Made by a program: the position numbers and the translations under genes. The notes under the pieces were generated by a model. The model searched no databases and was not told where the DNA came from. It saw nothing but the letters and a program-made list of their open reading frames with translations. Below are positions 53,440 to 63,771 of a DNA stretch of 64,000 bases, in pieces (the stretch's first letter is position 1; each line of letters starts with the position of its first letter). Source of the DNA: Pseudomonas sp. CAN1 (GTDB taxonomy: Bacteria > Pseudomonadota > Gammaproteobacteria > Pseudomonadales > Pseudomonadaceae); assembly GCF_030462585.1 (NCBI RefSeq), contig NZ_JASMRU010000004.1, positions 186,569 through 250,568 on the forward strand, read 5' to 3'.

Positions 53440-53865
53440 TCATACAAGCTCGCCCTGCCAGGTCGCCACTATGCTGCGCGGGCCGCCGTGGTCACGGTGC
53501 TCGCCCAGATAGATACCCTGCCAGGTGCCCATTGCCAAGCCTCCCCCCTGTATCGGCAGCGTCAGCTGACAGCCCAGCAGGCTCGACTTGAAATGCGCCG
53601 GAAGGTCGTCAGGACCTTCGTAGTCATGTTCATAGCCGCTCTCGCCCTGGGGCACCAGGCGATTGAAGAATCGCTCGAAATCGCGGCGCACCGAGGGGTC
53701 GGCATTCTCGTTCACCGTCAGCGAGGCGGAGGTGTGCTGCAACAGCAGGTGCAGCAGGCCGACCCGGCACTTCGACAGCTCTGGCAGCGCAGCCAGGATC
53801 TCGTCGGTGACCAGGTGGAAACCTCGCGGGCGAGGGCGCAGGGTGATGCTCTTCTGCTGCCACAT
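53440..53865 (-). CDS. yjbQ: YjbQ-family protein (secondary thiamine-phosphate synthase-like)
   Basis: The product has 141 residues from the ATG at 53865; a TTG three codons upstream is less likely. It has the YjbQ/UPF0047 signature: [21 protein letters not shown] and [19 protein letters not shown], with the conserved histidines. Some members show weak thiamine-phosphate synthase activity, but the physiological role is uncertain. It lies between amtB and sutA as in PAO1. Confidence 0.92.
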   Translation of the reverse strand: MWQQKSITLRPRPRGFHLVTDEILAALPELSKCRVGLLHLLLQHTSASLTVNENADPSVRRDFERFFNRLVPQGESGYEHDYEGPDDLPAHFKSSLLGCQLTLPIQGGGLAMGTWQGIYLGEHRDHGGPRSIVATWQGELV

Positions 53866-53920
53866 GGCGGGCAATCCTTCCGTCGCTAACGGTGATGCGC
53901 GCGCATTCTAGCGTGCTGTC

Positions 53921-53952
53921 AAAAAAAACAAAGGGCGCCCGAGGGCGCCCTT
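53921..53952 (-). terminator. terminator of the glnK-amtB operon
   Basis: The stem AAGGGCGCCC / GGGCGCCCTT (2-base loop) is followed on the minus strand by TGTTTTTTTT, 20 bases after the amtB stop. Confidence 0.88.
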
Positions 53953-53972
53953 CGTCGAACTTGCGCTAACCC

Positions 53973-55307
53973 TTACAGGTTGTAGCCACGCTCATTGTGC
54001 AGGGAGAGGTCCAGACCCACGGTTTCCTCTTCCTCGGTGACGCGCAGGCCCATGACCAGGTCCAGGACCTTGAGGATCACGAAGCTGACGATACCGGTGT
54101 AGACGATGGTGAAGGCCACGCCCTTGAACTGGGTGAACAGCTGCGCGCCGATGTCGGTCACGGTGCCGAAGCCGCCCAGGGCCGGTGCTGCGAACACGCC
54201 GGTGAGCAGGGCGCCGACGATACCGCCGACAGCGTGCACGCCGAAGGCGTCCAGGGAGTCGTCGTAGCCGACGGCACGTTTGAGGCTGGTGGCGGCGAAG
54301 AAGCAGATCACGCCAGCGGACAGACCGATGACGATGGCGCCCATCGGGCCGCAGGTACCGGCAGCCGGGGTGATGGCGACCAGGCCGGCAACCACGCCGG
54401 AAGCGATGCCCAGGGCGCTCGGCTTACCGTGGGTGATCCACTCGGCGAACATCCAGCCCAGGGCGGCGGCGGCGGTGGCGATCTGGGTGACCAGCATGGC
54501 CATGCCGGCGGTGCCGTTGGCGGCAGCGGCGGAACCGGCGTTGAAGCCGAACCAGCCGATCCACAGCAGGGCGGCGCCGATAAGCGTGTAGCCCAGGTTG
54601 TGCGGAGCCATGGCTGCGGTCGGGTAGCCCTTGCGCTTGCCGAGCACGATGCACGCTACCAGGCCAGCGATACCGGCGTTGATGTGCACCACGGTGCCGC
54701 CAGCGAAGTCGAGCACGCCCCAGTCCCACAGCAGGCCGCCGTCACCGCTCCAGACCATGTGGGCGATCGGTGCATAGACCAGGGTGAACCACAGCGCGGT
54801 GAAGATCAGCATGGCCGAGAACTTCATGCGCTCGGCGAAGGCGCCGACGATCAGGGCCGGAGTGATGATCGCGAAGGTCATCTGGAACATCACGAAGACG
54901 CTCTCAGGGAACAGCGCGGCGGCGGAAGTCAGGCCGCTGGTGGTCAGGCCGCTGAGGAAGGCCTTGTCGAAGCCACCGACGAAGGAGGCGAAGTTGACCA
55001 CGCCCTTTTCCATGCCGACGGTATCGAAGGCCAGGCTGTAGCCGTAGACGACCCAGAGGATGCTGATCAGCGCGGTGATCGCGAAGCACTGCATCATGAT
55101 CGACAGGACGTTCTTGGCGCGCACCATGCCGCCGTAGAACAGCGCCAAGCCAGGGATGGTCATCAGCAGCACCAGGGCGCTGGAAATCAGCATCCAGGCC
55201 GTGTCACCGCTGTTCAGGACGGGGGCCGCAGCCTCGTCGGCCAAGGCCAGACCGGGCATTGCGAGAGGCAATAGGGCGCCTAGCCCTGCGTATTTGCGCA
55301 GAGTCAT
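53973..55307 (-). CDS. amtB: ammonium transporter
   Basis: AmtB carries ammonium across the inner membrane and is blocked by GlnK. The 444-residue protein has a signal-like first helix (LPLAMPGLALADEA), then eleven membrane helices. Family blocks include FYGGMVRAKNVLSIMMQCF, DFAGGTVVHINAGIAGLVA (pore histidine) and DSLDAFGVHAVGGIVGALLTG (second histidine). CAGGAG precedes the ATG. glnK is 41 bases upstream, the standard arrangement. Confidence 0.97.
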   Translation of the reverse strand: MTLRKYAGLGALLPLAMPGLALADEAAAPVLNSGDTAWMLISSALVLLMTIPGLALFYGGMVRAKNVLSIMMQCFAITALISILWVVYGYSLAFDTVGMEKGVVNFASFVGGFDKAFLSGLTTSGLTSAAALFPESVFVMFQMTFAIITPALIVGAFAERMKFSAMLIFTALWFTLVYAPIAHMVWSGDGGLLWDWGVLDFAGGTVVHINAGIAGLVACIVLGKRKGYPTAAMAPHNLGYTLIGAALLWIGWFGFNAGSAAAANGTAGMAMLVTQIATAAAALGWMFAEWITHGKPSALGIASGVVAGLVAITPAAGTCGPMGAIVIGLSAGVICFFAATSLKRAVGYDDSLDAFGVHAVGGIVGALLTGVFAAPALGGFGTVTDIGAQLFTQFKGVAFTIVYTGIVSFVILKVLDLVMGLRVTEEEETVGLDLSLHNERGYNL

Positions 55308-55348
55308 TGTTGTTTCTCCTGGGGCGTGGGGTTCGGTGTGGGCTTGGC

Positions 55349-55915
<567 letters not shown>

Positions 55916-56090
55916 TCAGGCACTTGGCCTTAAACCGGGCTTTCTGGCGAATCGCCAGCGCCGCTCTGGCGCACCGAAAGCGCGCACGCCAAGCGGGCAC
56001 ACTGCTCAAAAAGCGTGCAACCCCGCACGCCGCAGCGGCCGCTGGCTGCGTGATAGACTGCGCTCTGATTCAATCCGGAACCCATGAACC

Positions 56091-56369
56091 ATGCTGCCGC
56101 CCAAAGCCTTCCTCGATGCCATCAGCCAACAAGCCGGACGCCTGTTCGGTGGCGAATCGCCCCTGCCGAAGGCCGAGCTGGAAGCCCAGTTCAAGGTTCT
56201 GATGCAGAGCGCCTTCAGCAAGCTCGACCTGGTCAGCCGCGACGAATTCGACGGCCAGATGGTCGTCCTGGCGCGCACCCGCGCCCGCCTCGAAGCGCTG
56301 GAAGCCAAGGTCGCGGAAATGGAAGCCAGGCTCTCGCCCGCCGCACCTGCCCCCGCCGCCGAAGAATAA
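56091..56369 (+). CDS. ubiK: ubiquinone biosynthesis accessory factor UbiK
   Basis: The 92-residue protein has the UbiK/YqiC pattern: FLDAISQQAGRLFG at the start and a long C-terminal coiled coil (DEFDGQMVVLARTRARLEALEAKVAEMEARL). UbiK helps the aerobic Ubi complex. The tail is Pro/Ala rich. It is divergent from glnK and precedes comM by 39 bases, as in PAO1. Confidence 0.93.
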   Translation: MLPPKAFLDAISQQAGRLFGGESPLPKAELEAQFKVLMQSAFSKLDLVSRDEFDGQMVVLARTRARLEALEAKVAEMEARLSPAAPAPAAEE

Positions 56370-56408
56370 GCCCCGCCTGGCGGGCGGCATGGAATCCAGG
56401 AGTGATCC

Positions 56409-57899
56409 ATGTCCCTCGCCATCGTCCATAGCCGCGCCCAGGTCGGCGTGGAAGCGCCCGGCGTCACCGTCGAGGCGCACCTCGCCAACGGCTTGCCTTC
56501 ACTGACCCTGGTCGGCCTGCCCGAAGGCGCCGTGAAGGAGAGCAAGGACCGCGTGCGCAGCGCCCTGCTCAACTCCGGCTTCGACTTCCCCAACCGACGT
56601 ATCACCCTCAATCTCGCCCCGGCCGACCTGCCGAAAGATGGCGGGCGCTTCGACCTGGCCATCGCCCTGGGCATCCTCGCCGCCAGCGGCCAGTTGGCCG
56701 ACGCTGCCGGGTTGGATGAGCTGGAATGCCTGGGCGAACTGGCGCTCTCCGGCACATTACGACCGGTGCCCGGCGTACTGCCCGCCGCACTGGCGGCCCG
56801 TGCCGCCGGCCGCGCCCTGGTGGTGCCGAAGGAGAATGCCGAGGAAGCCAGCCTCGCCAGCGGCCTGACCGTCTACGCTGTCGGCCACCTGCTGGAGCTG
56901 GCCGCGCACTTCAGCGGCCAGGAGCGCCTGCGCCCCTACGAGGCCAACGGCCTGATGCGGGTGACACCGCCCTACCCCGATCTCTCGGAAGTGCAAGGCC
57001 AGGCCGCTGCCAAGCGTGCGCTATTGGTAGCCGCCGCTGGCGCGCACAACCTGCTGTTCAGCGGGCCGCCTGGCACCGGCAAGACCCTGCTCGCCAGCCG
57101 CCTGCCCGGCCTGATGCCGCCGCTGGATGAAGACGAGGCGCTACAGGTGGCGGCGATCCACTCCGTCGCCGGGCGCGGGCCGCTAACCCACTGGCCGCAA
57201 CGCCCATTCCGCCAGCCCCACCACACCGCTTCCGCGCCCGCACTGGTCGGTGGCGGCAGTCGCCCGCAGCCGGGAGAGATCACCCTGGCCCACGAAGGCG
57301 TGCTGTTCCTCGACGAGCTGCCGGAGTTCGATCGCAAGGTATTGGAGGTGCTGCGCGAGCCGCTGGAAGGCGGCGAGATCGTCATCGCCCGCGCCAACGG
57401 CCGGGTGCGCTTCCCGGCGCGCTTCCAGTTGGTGGCGGCGATGAACCCCTGTCCCTGCGGCTATCTCGGCGACCCCAGCGGGCGCTGCCGCTGCTCGCCG
57501 GAGCAGATCCAGCGCTACCGCGCCAAGCTCTCCGGGCCGCTGCTGGACCGCATCGACCTGCACCTCACTGTCAGCCGCGAAAGCACCAGCCTCGCGCCCA
57601 GCGGGCCGAGCACCAGCAGCGCCGAACTGGCCGTCCAGGTCGCCGCCGCACGCCAGCACCAGCTCACCCGCCAGGGCTGCGCCAACGCCTTTCTCACCCT
57701 GAAGAAGATGCACCAATATTGTGCACTGACCCCGGAAGACCAGGCCTGGCTGGAGAAGGCCGGCGAGCGCCTGAACTTGTCACTGCGCGCCCTGCACCGG
57801 ATTCTCAAGGTCGCCCGCACCCTCGCCGACCTGCAGCAGGCGGACGCTATTGCCCGCCCGCACCTGGCCGAAGCGCTGCAGTACCGCGCGGGGCACTAG
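56409..57899 (+). CDS. comM: ComM/YifB AAA+ helicase-like protein (Mg-chelatase family)
   Basis: ComM promotes branch migration in natural transformation in other gamma-proteobacteria; in Pseudomonas its role is less studied. The 496-residue protein has a Lon-protease-like N-terminal domain (about 20-140), AAA+ Walker A FSGPPGTGKT (near 216-226), Walker B GVLFLDELPEF and the YifB C-terminal domain. CAGGAG precedes the ATG. Its stop overlaps that of the convergent RidA-type gene. Confidence 0.95.
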   Translation: MSLAIVHSRAQVGVEAPGVTVEAHLANGLPSLTLVGLPEGAVKESKDRVRSALLNSGFDFPNRRITLNLAPADLPKDGGRFDLAIALGILAASGQLADAAGLDELECLGELALSGTLRPVPGVLPAALAARAAGRALVVPKENAEEASLASGLTVYAVGHLLELAAHFSGQERLRPYEANGLMRVTPPYPDLSEVQGQAAAKRALLVAAAGAHNLLFSGPPGTGKTLLASRLPGLMPPLDEDEALQVAAIHSVAGRGPLTHWPQRPFRQPHHTASAPALVGGGSRPQPGEITLAHEGVLFLDELPEFDRKVLEVLREPLEGGEIVIARANGRVRFPARFQLVAAMNPCPCGYLGDPSGRCRCSPEQIQRYRAKLSGPLLDRIDLHLTVSRESTSLAPSGPSTSSAELAVQVAAARQHQLTRQGCANAFLTLKKMHQYCALTPEDQAWLEKAGERLNLSLRALHRILKVARTLADLQQADAIARPHLAEALQYRAGH

Positions 57900-58384
57900 C
57901 CGGGCAGGTCCTGCGCGACGGCGAGGAGGTTCAGCTCGACCGCCGCGCCCTTCGGCAGTTGATAGACGCCGACCGAAGTGCGCGTGTGCACGCCGGCCGT
58001 ACCCAGCACTTCGTACAGCACCGCCGAAGCGCCATCGGCCACCTCGCTCAGCTGGGTGAATTGCTCGGCGCACTGCACGAACACGTTGAGCTGCAGCACC
58101 CTGCGCACCCGGTCGAGATCGCCCAGTGCCTGGCGCACCAGAGCCAGGGCACGCATCACGCAGACCTTGGCCGCCCGCTGGGCATCGGCCAGCGATACCT
58201 CGCTGCCCACTCGACCGGTGACGACGATCTCATCACCCACCCGAGGAATCTGCCCACTGATGTGCACCTGGTTTCCGTCGATGAGGAAGGGCACGTAGTT
58301 GCCGCCGATCTTCATTTCACCGCTGAAGTCGTAGCCGAGTTCGGCGGCGATCCTTTCGAACGCAGCAGCGCGCGTCTCGCTCAT
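57896..58384 (-). CDS. RidA/YjgF-family protein (Rid2-like, 162 residues)
   Basis: The protein has the chorismate-mutase-like Rid fold (VHISGQIPRVGDEIVVTGRVG and AQRAAKVCVMRALALV). It is longer than RidA (about 128 residues) and keeps an N-terminal extension ERIAAELGYDF typical of the YjgF-related group annotated as endoribonuclease L-PSP-like. The catalytic arginine of the imine deaminases is not clearly placed, so activity is open. The start at 58384 follows AGGG. Confidence 0.88.
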   Translation of the reverse strand: MSETRAAAFERIAAELGYDFSGEMKIGGNYVPFLIDGNQVHISGQIPRVGDEIVVTGRVGSEVSLADAQRAAKVCVMRALALVRQALGDLDRVRRVLQLNVFVQCAEQFTQLSEVADGASAVLYEVLGTAGVHTRTSVGVYQLPKGAAVELNLLAVAQDLPG

Positions 58385-58412
58385 AAGCACTCCCTGTAGG
58401 GTCAATTTCTGA

Positions 58413-58643
58413 TCAGCAGCGCCAGAACGGCCGCATCGCTTCGATCACCGCCTGCTCGCGGGTCACGCCGATATCCTTGAGCTGCGCATCGGACAGCTCC
58501 AGCAGCTGCTTGCGCGTGCGCACGCGGCGCCAGAACTGCTGCCAGCGGTTTTCCTGCGGGGCGCGCGAGGCTTCGCGCACGCCGGGGATTTCCAGCAGTT
58601 CCTGTTGGTAAAGGGTCAGCCGCACATCGCTCAGGCCGCTCAT
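58413..58643 (-). CDS. DUF1127-family small protein
   Basis: The 76-residue protein ends with the DUF1127 motif: FWRRVRTRKQLLELSDAQLKDIGVTREQ. Such proteins are small, basic and often RNA-linked or stress-linked. GGAGGAG lies upstream of the ATG. It is divergent from the MocR regulator, and in PAO1 the two are neighbours as well. Confidence 0.88.
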   Translation of the reverse strand: MSGLSDVRLTLYQQELLEIPGVREASRAPQENRWQQFWRRVRTRKQLLELSDAQLKDIGVTREQAVIEAMRPFWRC

Positions 58644-58827
58644 GACGTCGCTCCTCCAGTCGGGTCTTTCAGACGTGTGACTAGCGTGACGAATCGGCGA
58701 AAAGCATTACAGATTCAACCTGAGGAAGTTTTTTCCATACAGAAACGGGCGAAATCCTTCTGAATGGCGTATTTTCTGCCGATCTGTACTGCATTCCGTC
58801 GAGCCGATCCGGCACGGGAGATCTGTC

Positions 58828-60276
58828 ATGAAACGCTACGCACAGCTGGCCGCCACCCTTGGCGAGCGCATCGAGCAGGGCCTGTACCGCCCCGGCGACC
58901 GCCTGCCCTCGGTGCGTGCGCTGAGCGAGGAGCACGGCGTCAGCATCAGCACGGTGCAGCAGGCCTACCGCGTGCTGGAGGACTCCGGGCTGGTGGAGCC
59001 GCGACCGAAGTCCGGCTATTTCGTGCCCGAACGCCGCGAGCTGCCGCCGATGCCGGCAATGACCCGCCCGGCGCAGCGGCCGGTAGACGTATCGCAGTGG
59101 GACCAGGTGCTGGAACAGGTACGCCGGGCGCCGGGCGGCGATTTCGTCCAGCTCGGGCGCGGCACGCCGGACATCGCCAGCCCGTCGCTCAAGCCGCTGC
59201 AGCGCGCGATGGTGCACGCCGCGCGCAAGACCGACCTGCAGAGCCTGGGCTACGAAGGCATCCAGGGCTCGCTGCCGCTGCGCGAGCAGATCGCCCGGCT
59301 GATGCTGGACTCCGGCTGCCAGGTGCCGCCCAGCGAGATCGTCATCACCACCGGCTGCCAGGAAGCGCTGGCCATCACCCTGCGCGCCATCTGCGAGCCG
59401 GGGGATATCGTCGCCATCGACTCGCCGAGCTTCCACGGCGCCATGCAGGCGCTCAAGGCGTACGGCCTGCGGGCGCTGGAAATCCCCACCGACCCCACCA
59501 ACGGCATCAGCCTGGAAGCGCTGGAACTGGCCATGGAACAGTGGCCGGTGAAGCTCATCCTGCTCACCCCCAACTGCAACAACCCGCTGGGCTACATCAT
59601 GCCCGACGCGCGCAAGCGCGCCCTGCTGACGCTGGCGGCGCGCTATGACGTGCCGATCCTGGAAGACGACGTCTACGGCGAACTGGCCTATGCCTACCCG
59701 CGCCCGCGCAGCATCAAGTCCTTCGATACCGACGACCGCGTGCTGCTGGCCAGCTCCTTCTCCAAGACCGTGGCGCCCGGCCTGCGTACCGGCTGGGTGG
59801 TGCCGGGGCGCTACCTGGATCGCATCCTCCACTTCAAGTACATCGCCAGCGGCACCTGCGCACCGCAGCCGCAGATGGCCCTGGCCGAGTTCGTTGGCGG
59901 CGGTCACTACGAGCCGCACATCCGCCGCATGCGCGCGCAGTACCAGCGCCATCGCGACCTGATGACCGAATGGGTCGGCCGCTACTTCCCCGAGGGCGCG
60001 AGGGTTACCCGGCCGCGCGGCGGCTTCATGCTCTGGGTCGAGTTCGACCCGCTGTTCGACAGCGTGCGGCTGAACCAGGAGCTGCGCCGCGACACCGTGC
60101 AGGTGGCGGCGGGTAACATCTTTTCCGCATCGGGCAAGTACCGTAACTGCGTCCGCATGAACTACTCGAACCGCGACCTGGCGGTGATCGAGGATGCGGT
60201 GCGCAAGGTCGGCGCCTGCGCCAGGCGGCTGACCGCCGAGCTGCGCGAGCAGCAGGCCGAGCCAATGCCGGCCTGA
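58828..60276 (+). CDS. MocR-family GntR/aminotransferase regulator
   Basis: The 482-residue protein has an N-terminal GntR winged helix (RIEQGLYRPGDRLPSVRALSEEHGVSISTVQQAYRVLE, in part) and a fold-type I aminotransferase domain. The PLP lysine in SFSKTVAPGLRTGW is Lys313. Such regulators sense PLP-linked amines or amino acids; the target here may be the divergent DUF1127 gene, as inference. The C-terminus is complete. Confidence 0.92.
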   Translation: MKRYAQLAATLGERIEQGLYRPGDRLPSVRALSEEHGVSISTVQQAYRVLEDSGLVEPRPKSGYFVPERRELPPMPAMTRPAQRPVDVSQWDQVLEQVRRAPGGDFVQLGRGTPDIASPSLKPLQRAMVHAARKTDLQSLGYEGIQGSLPLREQIARLMLDSGCQVPPSEIVITTGCQEALAITLRAICEPGDIVAIDSPSFHGAMQALKAYGLRALEIPTDPTNGISLEALELAMEQWPVKLILLTPNCNNPLGYIMPDARKRALLTLAARYDVPILEDDVYGELAYAYPRPRSIKSFDTDDRVLLASSFSKTVAPGLRTGWVVPGRYLDRILHFKYIASGTCAPQPQMALAEFVGGGHYEPHIRRMRAQYQRHRDLMTEWVGRYFPEGARVTRPRGGFMLWVEFDPLFDSVRLNQELRRDTVQVAAGNIFSASGKYRNCVRMNYSNRDLAVIEDAVRKVGACARRLTAELREQQAEPMPA

Positions 60277-60358
60277 GGCGAAACATTTATCCACAGCCCG
60301 GCGCTGCCGCGGGGCAGCGCCCTGCTGTACCTTGGTTTCCTTTTGCCAGGCACCCGCT

Positions 60359-61162
60359 TTGACCAGTCTCACCCTCGGCCCGCTGGCCATTCCCCTGCCC
60401 CACGTGCTGCTCTACCTCGGCTTCTTCGGCGCCCTGCTGGCCGGCTGGCTGGCCGGGCGCAAGCGCGGCGCCAACCCGGAAGGCGCGCTGTTCGCCATGC
60501 TCATCGGCGGCCTGCTGGTGGCGCGGCTGGCCTTTGTCGCACGCTACTTCGAGCAGTACGCGGCGACGCCACTGAGCATCGTCGATATCCGCGATGGCGG
60601 CTTTCTCGCCCTGCCGGGGGTGATTGCCGCCGCGCTGATCGGCGCGCTGCTGGCCTGGAAGCGGACAGAGCTGCGCCGCCCACTGGCCGTCGCCGCTGTT
60701 GTGGGTGTGTGCCTGTGGGGTGGCGGCAAGGCGGTGACCTCAGCGCTGGACCGCAGCCAGCAGATTCCCGCACTCAAGGTGATGGACCTGCGCGGCGCCG
60801 CCGTCGACCTGCGCGCGCTGGACGGCCGGCCCATGGTGGTCAACCTCTGGGCCACCTGGTGCCCGCCGTGCCGGCGCGAGATGCCGGTGCTGGAGGCCGC
60901 GCAGAAGCAGCGCAGCGATGTGCGCTTCCTGCTGGTCAACCAGGGCGAGAACGCCGAGGCCGTGCAGCGCTTCCTGCGCGACCAGGGCCTGAGCGACGCG
61001 GCAGTGCTGCTCGACAGCGGCAACCGCCTCGGCCAGGCGACCGGTTCCTACGGCATGCCCACTACCCTGTTCTACGACGCCCAGGGGCGCCTGAAGCACA
61101 GCCAGATGGGCGAACTGTCCGCCGCCAGCCTGGAGTACGGGCTGGGCCAGCTCAAGGACTGA
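60359..61162 (+). CDS. membrane-anchored TlpA-like thiol-disulfide protein
   Basis: The N-terminal about 115 residues form three or four membrane helices resembling part of a prolipoprotein diacylglyceryl transferase. They are followed by a thioredoxin-like domain with the redox motif ATWCPPCRREMP and the cis-Pro loop GMPTTLFYD. The 267-residue product would reduce or oxidise disulfides in the periplasm. I chose the TTG at 60359, which has AGG 8 bases upstream; a TTG at 60332 is possible. Confidence 0.87.
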   Translation: MTSLTLGPLAIPLPHVLLYLGFFGALLAGWLAGRKRGANPEGALFAMLIGGLLVARLAFVARYFEQYAATPLSIVDIRDGGFLALPGVIAAALIGALLAWKRTELRRPLAVAAVVGVCLWGGGKAVTSALDRSQQIPALKVMDLRGAAVDLRALDGRPMVVNLWATWCPPCRREMPVLEAAQKQRSDVRFLLVNQGENAEAVQRFLRDQGLSDAAVLLDSGNRLGQATGSYGMPTTLFYDAQGRLKHSQMGELSAASLEYGLGQLKD

Positions 61163-61175
61163 CTCGCCCGGCGCT

Positions 61176-63152
61176 TCAGCGGAAGCGCCCGACCTCGTCG
61201 CGCAGGCCGGCGGCCAGGCTGTCCAGCTCGCGCACGGTGTGCGCCAGGTCCGCCACCACCTGACGCTGTTCGCTGTTGGCCTGGGCGATGCCCTGCAGGT
61301 TGCTGCTGAGCAGGGTCGCGGTGCGGCTCTGCTCCTGGGTTGCGGTGGTGATGGCGGCGAACTGCTCGCCGGCCGCGCTGCTCTGCTGGGAGATTTGCGC
61401 TAGCGCCGCGGCAACCTTCTCGTTCAGCGCCAGCCCGTGCTGCATCAGTTGGCTGCCCTGCTCGATGGTCTCGGTGGCGCTGCCGGTGTCCTGCTGGATG
61501 GCGCCGATCATCTGCGAGATTTCCGTGGTAGCGGCCTGGGTGCGCGCCGCCAGGCTGCGCACTTCATCGGCCACCACGGCGAACCCGCGGCCTTGCTCGC
61601 CGGCACGGGCGGCCTCGATGGCGGCGTTGAGCGCCAGCAGGTTGGTCTGCTCGGCAATCGAGGTGATCACCCCGACGATGCTGCCGATTTCCTGGGAACG
61701 AGCACCCAGGCGGCTCACCCGCTCCACGGTCTGCTGCAGCGCGCCGGCGATCTGCGCCAGCGCGGCGGAGGCATCGTCCATGGACTGCAGGCCGATGCGC
61801 GTCTGCCGGGTGTTCTCGCTGGCCATCCGCTCGGTGCTGCGCATGTTGTCGGCGATGTCCATCGAGGTGGCGCTGAACTCCTCCACCGCGCCGGCCATGC
61901 TGTTGATCTCGCCGGACTGCTGCTCCATGCCGGCATAGGCGCCGCTGGAGAGGCCCGACAGCGAACGTGAGCAATGCCCCACTTCCTCAGCCGCGCCACG
62001 CACGCGCTCGACCATGCTGGAGAGCGCCGCGCCCATCTGGTTGAAGCTTCGCGCCAGGTCGCCGATCTCGTCACGGCTGGCCACCGACAGGCGCGCGCCC
62101 AGGTCGCCAGCACCCAGCGCATGGGCCTGGCGCACCAGGTCGCCCAGCGGCCGCAGGCGACGTTGCAGCAGCCAGGTGGTGGCGATCACCGCCAGCAGCA
62201 TGGCAATCAGGCTGCCCATGGCCAGTTGGCCACCGACGCGCCAGGTCACCGCGCGGATTTCGTCCTTGGGCATGCTCGCCACGACCGTCCAGGGGCCGCC
62301 GGCGAAGGGCTGCGCCACGCTGTAGAAGTCGTCCTGGCCGTCGCTCCAGAAGCGCCCACGGCCGGGGCTGTCCAGCAGGCCGGCGAGGTTGTCGGCGGCG
62401 CGCTCGGGATTGCGCGCACCGGCCGGCGGCACCAGCCAGTGGTGCTGTTCGTCCAGCAGCGCCAGCGAGCCGCCCTGGCCGAGGCGGAAGCGGCCGAGGT
62501 TGTCGAACTGGCGCTTCTGCGCGTCGGTGTAGTCGAAGCCGACGAACAGCACGGCGATCACCCGCCCGCTGGCATCGCGCACCGGGGTGTACTGGGTCAT
62601 GTAGAAACGGTCGAACAGCAGTGCGCGGCCGACGTAGCTTTCGCCGCGCATCAGCAGCGGATAGGCCGGGCTGTTGTGGTCCAGCACGGTGCCCATGGCG
62701 CGGCTGCCGTCCTGCTTCATCAGCGAGGTGGTGATGCGCACGAAGTCCTCGCCATCGCGCACGAACACGGTGGCGACGCCGGCGGTGAGCTGGCGGAATT
62801 CGTCGACCAGGGTGAAGTCGCCATTCAGGCGGGTGTCGCCCAGGTACAGCGCCGGGGCTTGCAGTGCGGCGACCGGCACGCGCTCGTCCATGCGCGCTTT
62901 CAGGCCGGCGGCGAAGCGCTGCTCGAACAGGCCGGCGAGGCGCTGGGTGCTCTCGCGCAGGGTGCCGTGGAAGGTTTCCAGCTGGTCCGCCAAAAGGCGC
63001 GCTTCGCTGGCGAGGTGTTCTTCGCGGGTGGTCAGGGTAGCGCTGTCCAGCGAGCGCAAGGCAAACAGCGTGCTGCCGCTGATCAACAGGATCAGCAGCA
63101 CAGCCAGGGCCATCGCCAACTGCAGGGCGATGCGGGAGCGGGGTTGAGTCAT
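61176..63152 (-). CDS. methyl-accepting chemotaxis protein with a Cache sensor
   Basis: The protein has about 658 residues. It has an N-terminal helix (about 10-32), a large periplasmic double-Cache (Cache3/Cache2-type) sensor (about 33-310), a second helix near 315-340, HAMP ([25 protein letters not shown]) and a signalling domain with the hairpin [20 protein letters not shown]. The ATG at 63152 was chosen over a GTG at 63167. No CheR/CheB pentapeptide is evident at the C-terminus. The ligand is unknown. Confidence 0.93.
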   Translation of the reverse strand: MTQPRSRIALQLAMALAVLLILLISGSTLFALRSLDSATLTTREEHLASEARLLADQLETFHGTLRESTQRLAGLFEQRFAAGLKARMDERVPVAALQAPALYLGDTRLNGDFTLVDEFRQLTAGVATVFVRDGEDFVRITTSLMKQDGSRAMGTVLDHNSPAYPLLMRGESYVGRALLFDRFYMTQYTPVRDASGRVIAVLFVGFDYTDAQKRQFDNLGRFRLGQGGSLALLDEQHHWLVPPAGARNPERAADNLAGLLDSPGRGRFWSDGQDDFYSVAQPFAGGPWTVVASMPKDEIRAVTWRVGGQLAMGSLIAMLLAVIATTWLLQRRLRPLGDLVRQAHALGAGDLGARLSVASRDEIGDLARSFNQMGAALSSMVERVRGAAEEVGHCSRSLSGLSSGAYAGMEQQSGEINSMAGAVEEFSATSMDIADNMRSTERMASENTRQTRIGLQSMDDASAALAQIAGALQQTVERVSRLGARSQEIGSIVGVITSIAEQTNLLALNAAIEAARAGEQGRGFAVVADEVRSLAARTQAATTEISQMIGAIQQDTGSATETIEQGSQLMQHGLALNEKVAAALAQISQQSSAAGEQFAAITTATQEQSRTATLLSSNLQGIAQANSEQRQVVADLAHTVRELDSLAAGLRDEVGRFR

Positions 63153-63339
63153 TTTCTGTTTCTGCACGCAACGGCAGGCCGTCGCCCGTGGTTCGAGGAG
63201 CGGCCAGCTTCGGTTCGAGGGGAGTGCCGGCGGGGTACGCCTGGCTGCCGAGGTTATCGGCGGGGGCGGATAATACTTGAGTCGTTCACCCGGAAATAGC
63301 GTGGGACGGGGGTTTCAGACGAGGTAACGGCCTTTGACG

Positions 63340-63682
63340 GTAGGAGCGGACCTTGTCCGCGAAATCCATCGCGGCGGAATCCGCACCACCAGGAAAGCAC
63401 CACGGCCAGGCGCCCGCTTCGCCACCAAGGTCCCCGTCAACGTCAGGCGCGGCGGAAGGATTCGCGGACAAGGTCCGCTCCTACGGGGGAGTCCGGCGTT
63501 GGGCGGTTCGCGAGCAAGCTCGCTCCTACAGGTCGGTTCCGGTGCGTCCTTGTAGGAGCGAGGGGGACGCCATCGTTATTGCTCGCGAACATCACCACTC
63601 CAGACCGTAGGGCGGATAACCCGGAACGGGTTATCCGCCGATGGCACCACGGCGGATAACGCTGGCGCGTTATGCGCCCTAC
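63340..63682. repeat. cluster of several Pseudomonas REP-type repeats
   Basis: Facing GTAGGAGCGGACCTTG copies lie at 63340-63363 and 63461-63484. A single inverted GTAGGAGCGAGCTTG copy is at 63506-63529 and a broken one at 63552-63590. A GTAGGGCGGATAAC palindrome type fills 63607-63682. The 600-base gap has no gene. Confidence 0.8.
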
Positions 63683-63771
63683 CAGAACACCCGCGCTCCG
63701 CTGATGACATCCGGCGCGAGGCGGGCCTATCGCGGACGGAGTCCGCTCCTGCGCGGTTGGAAATACCGGTG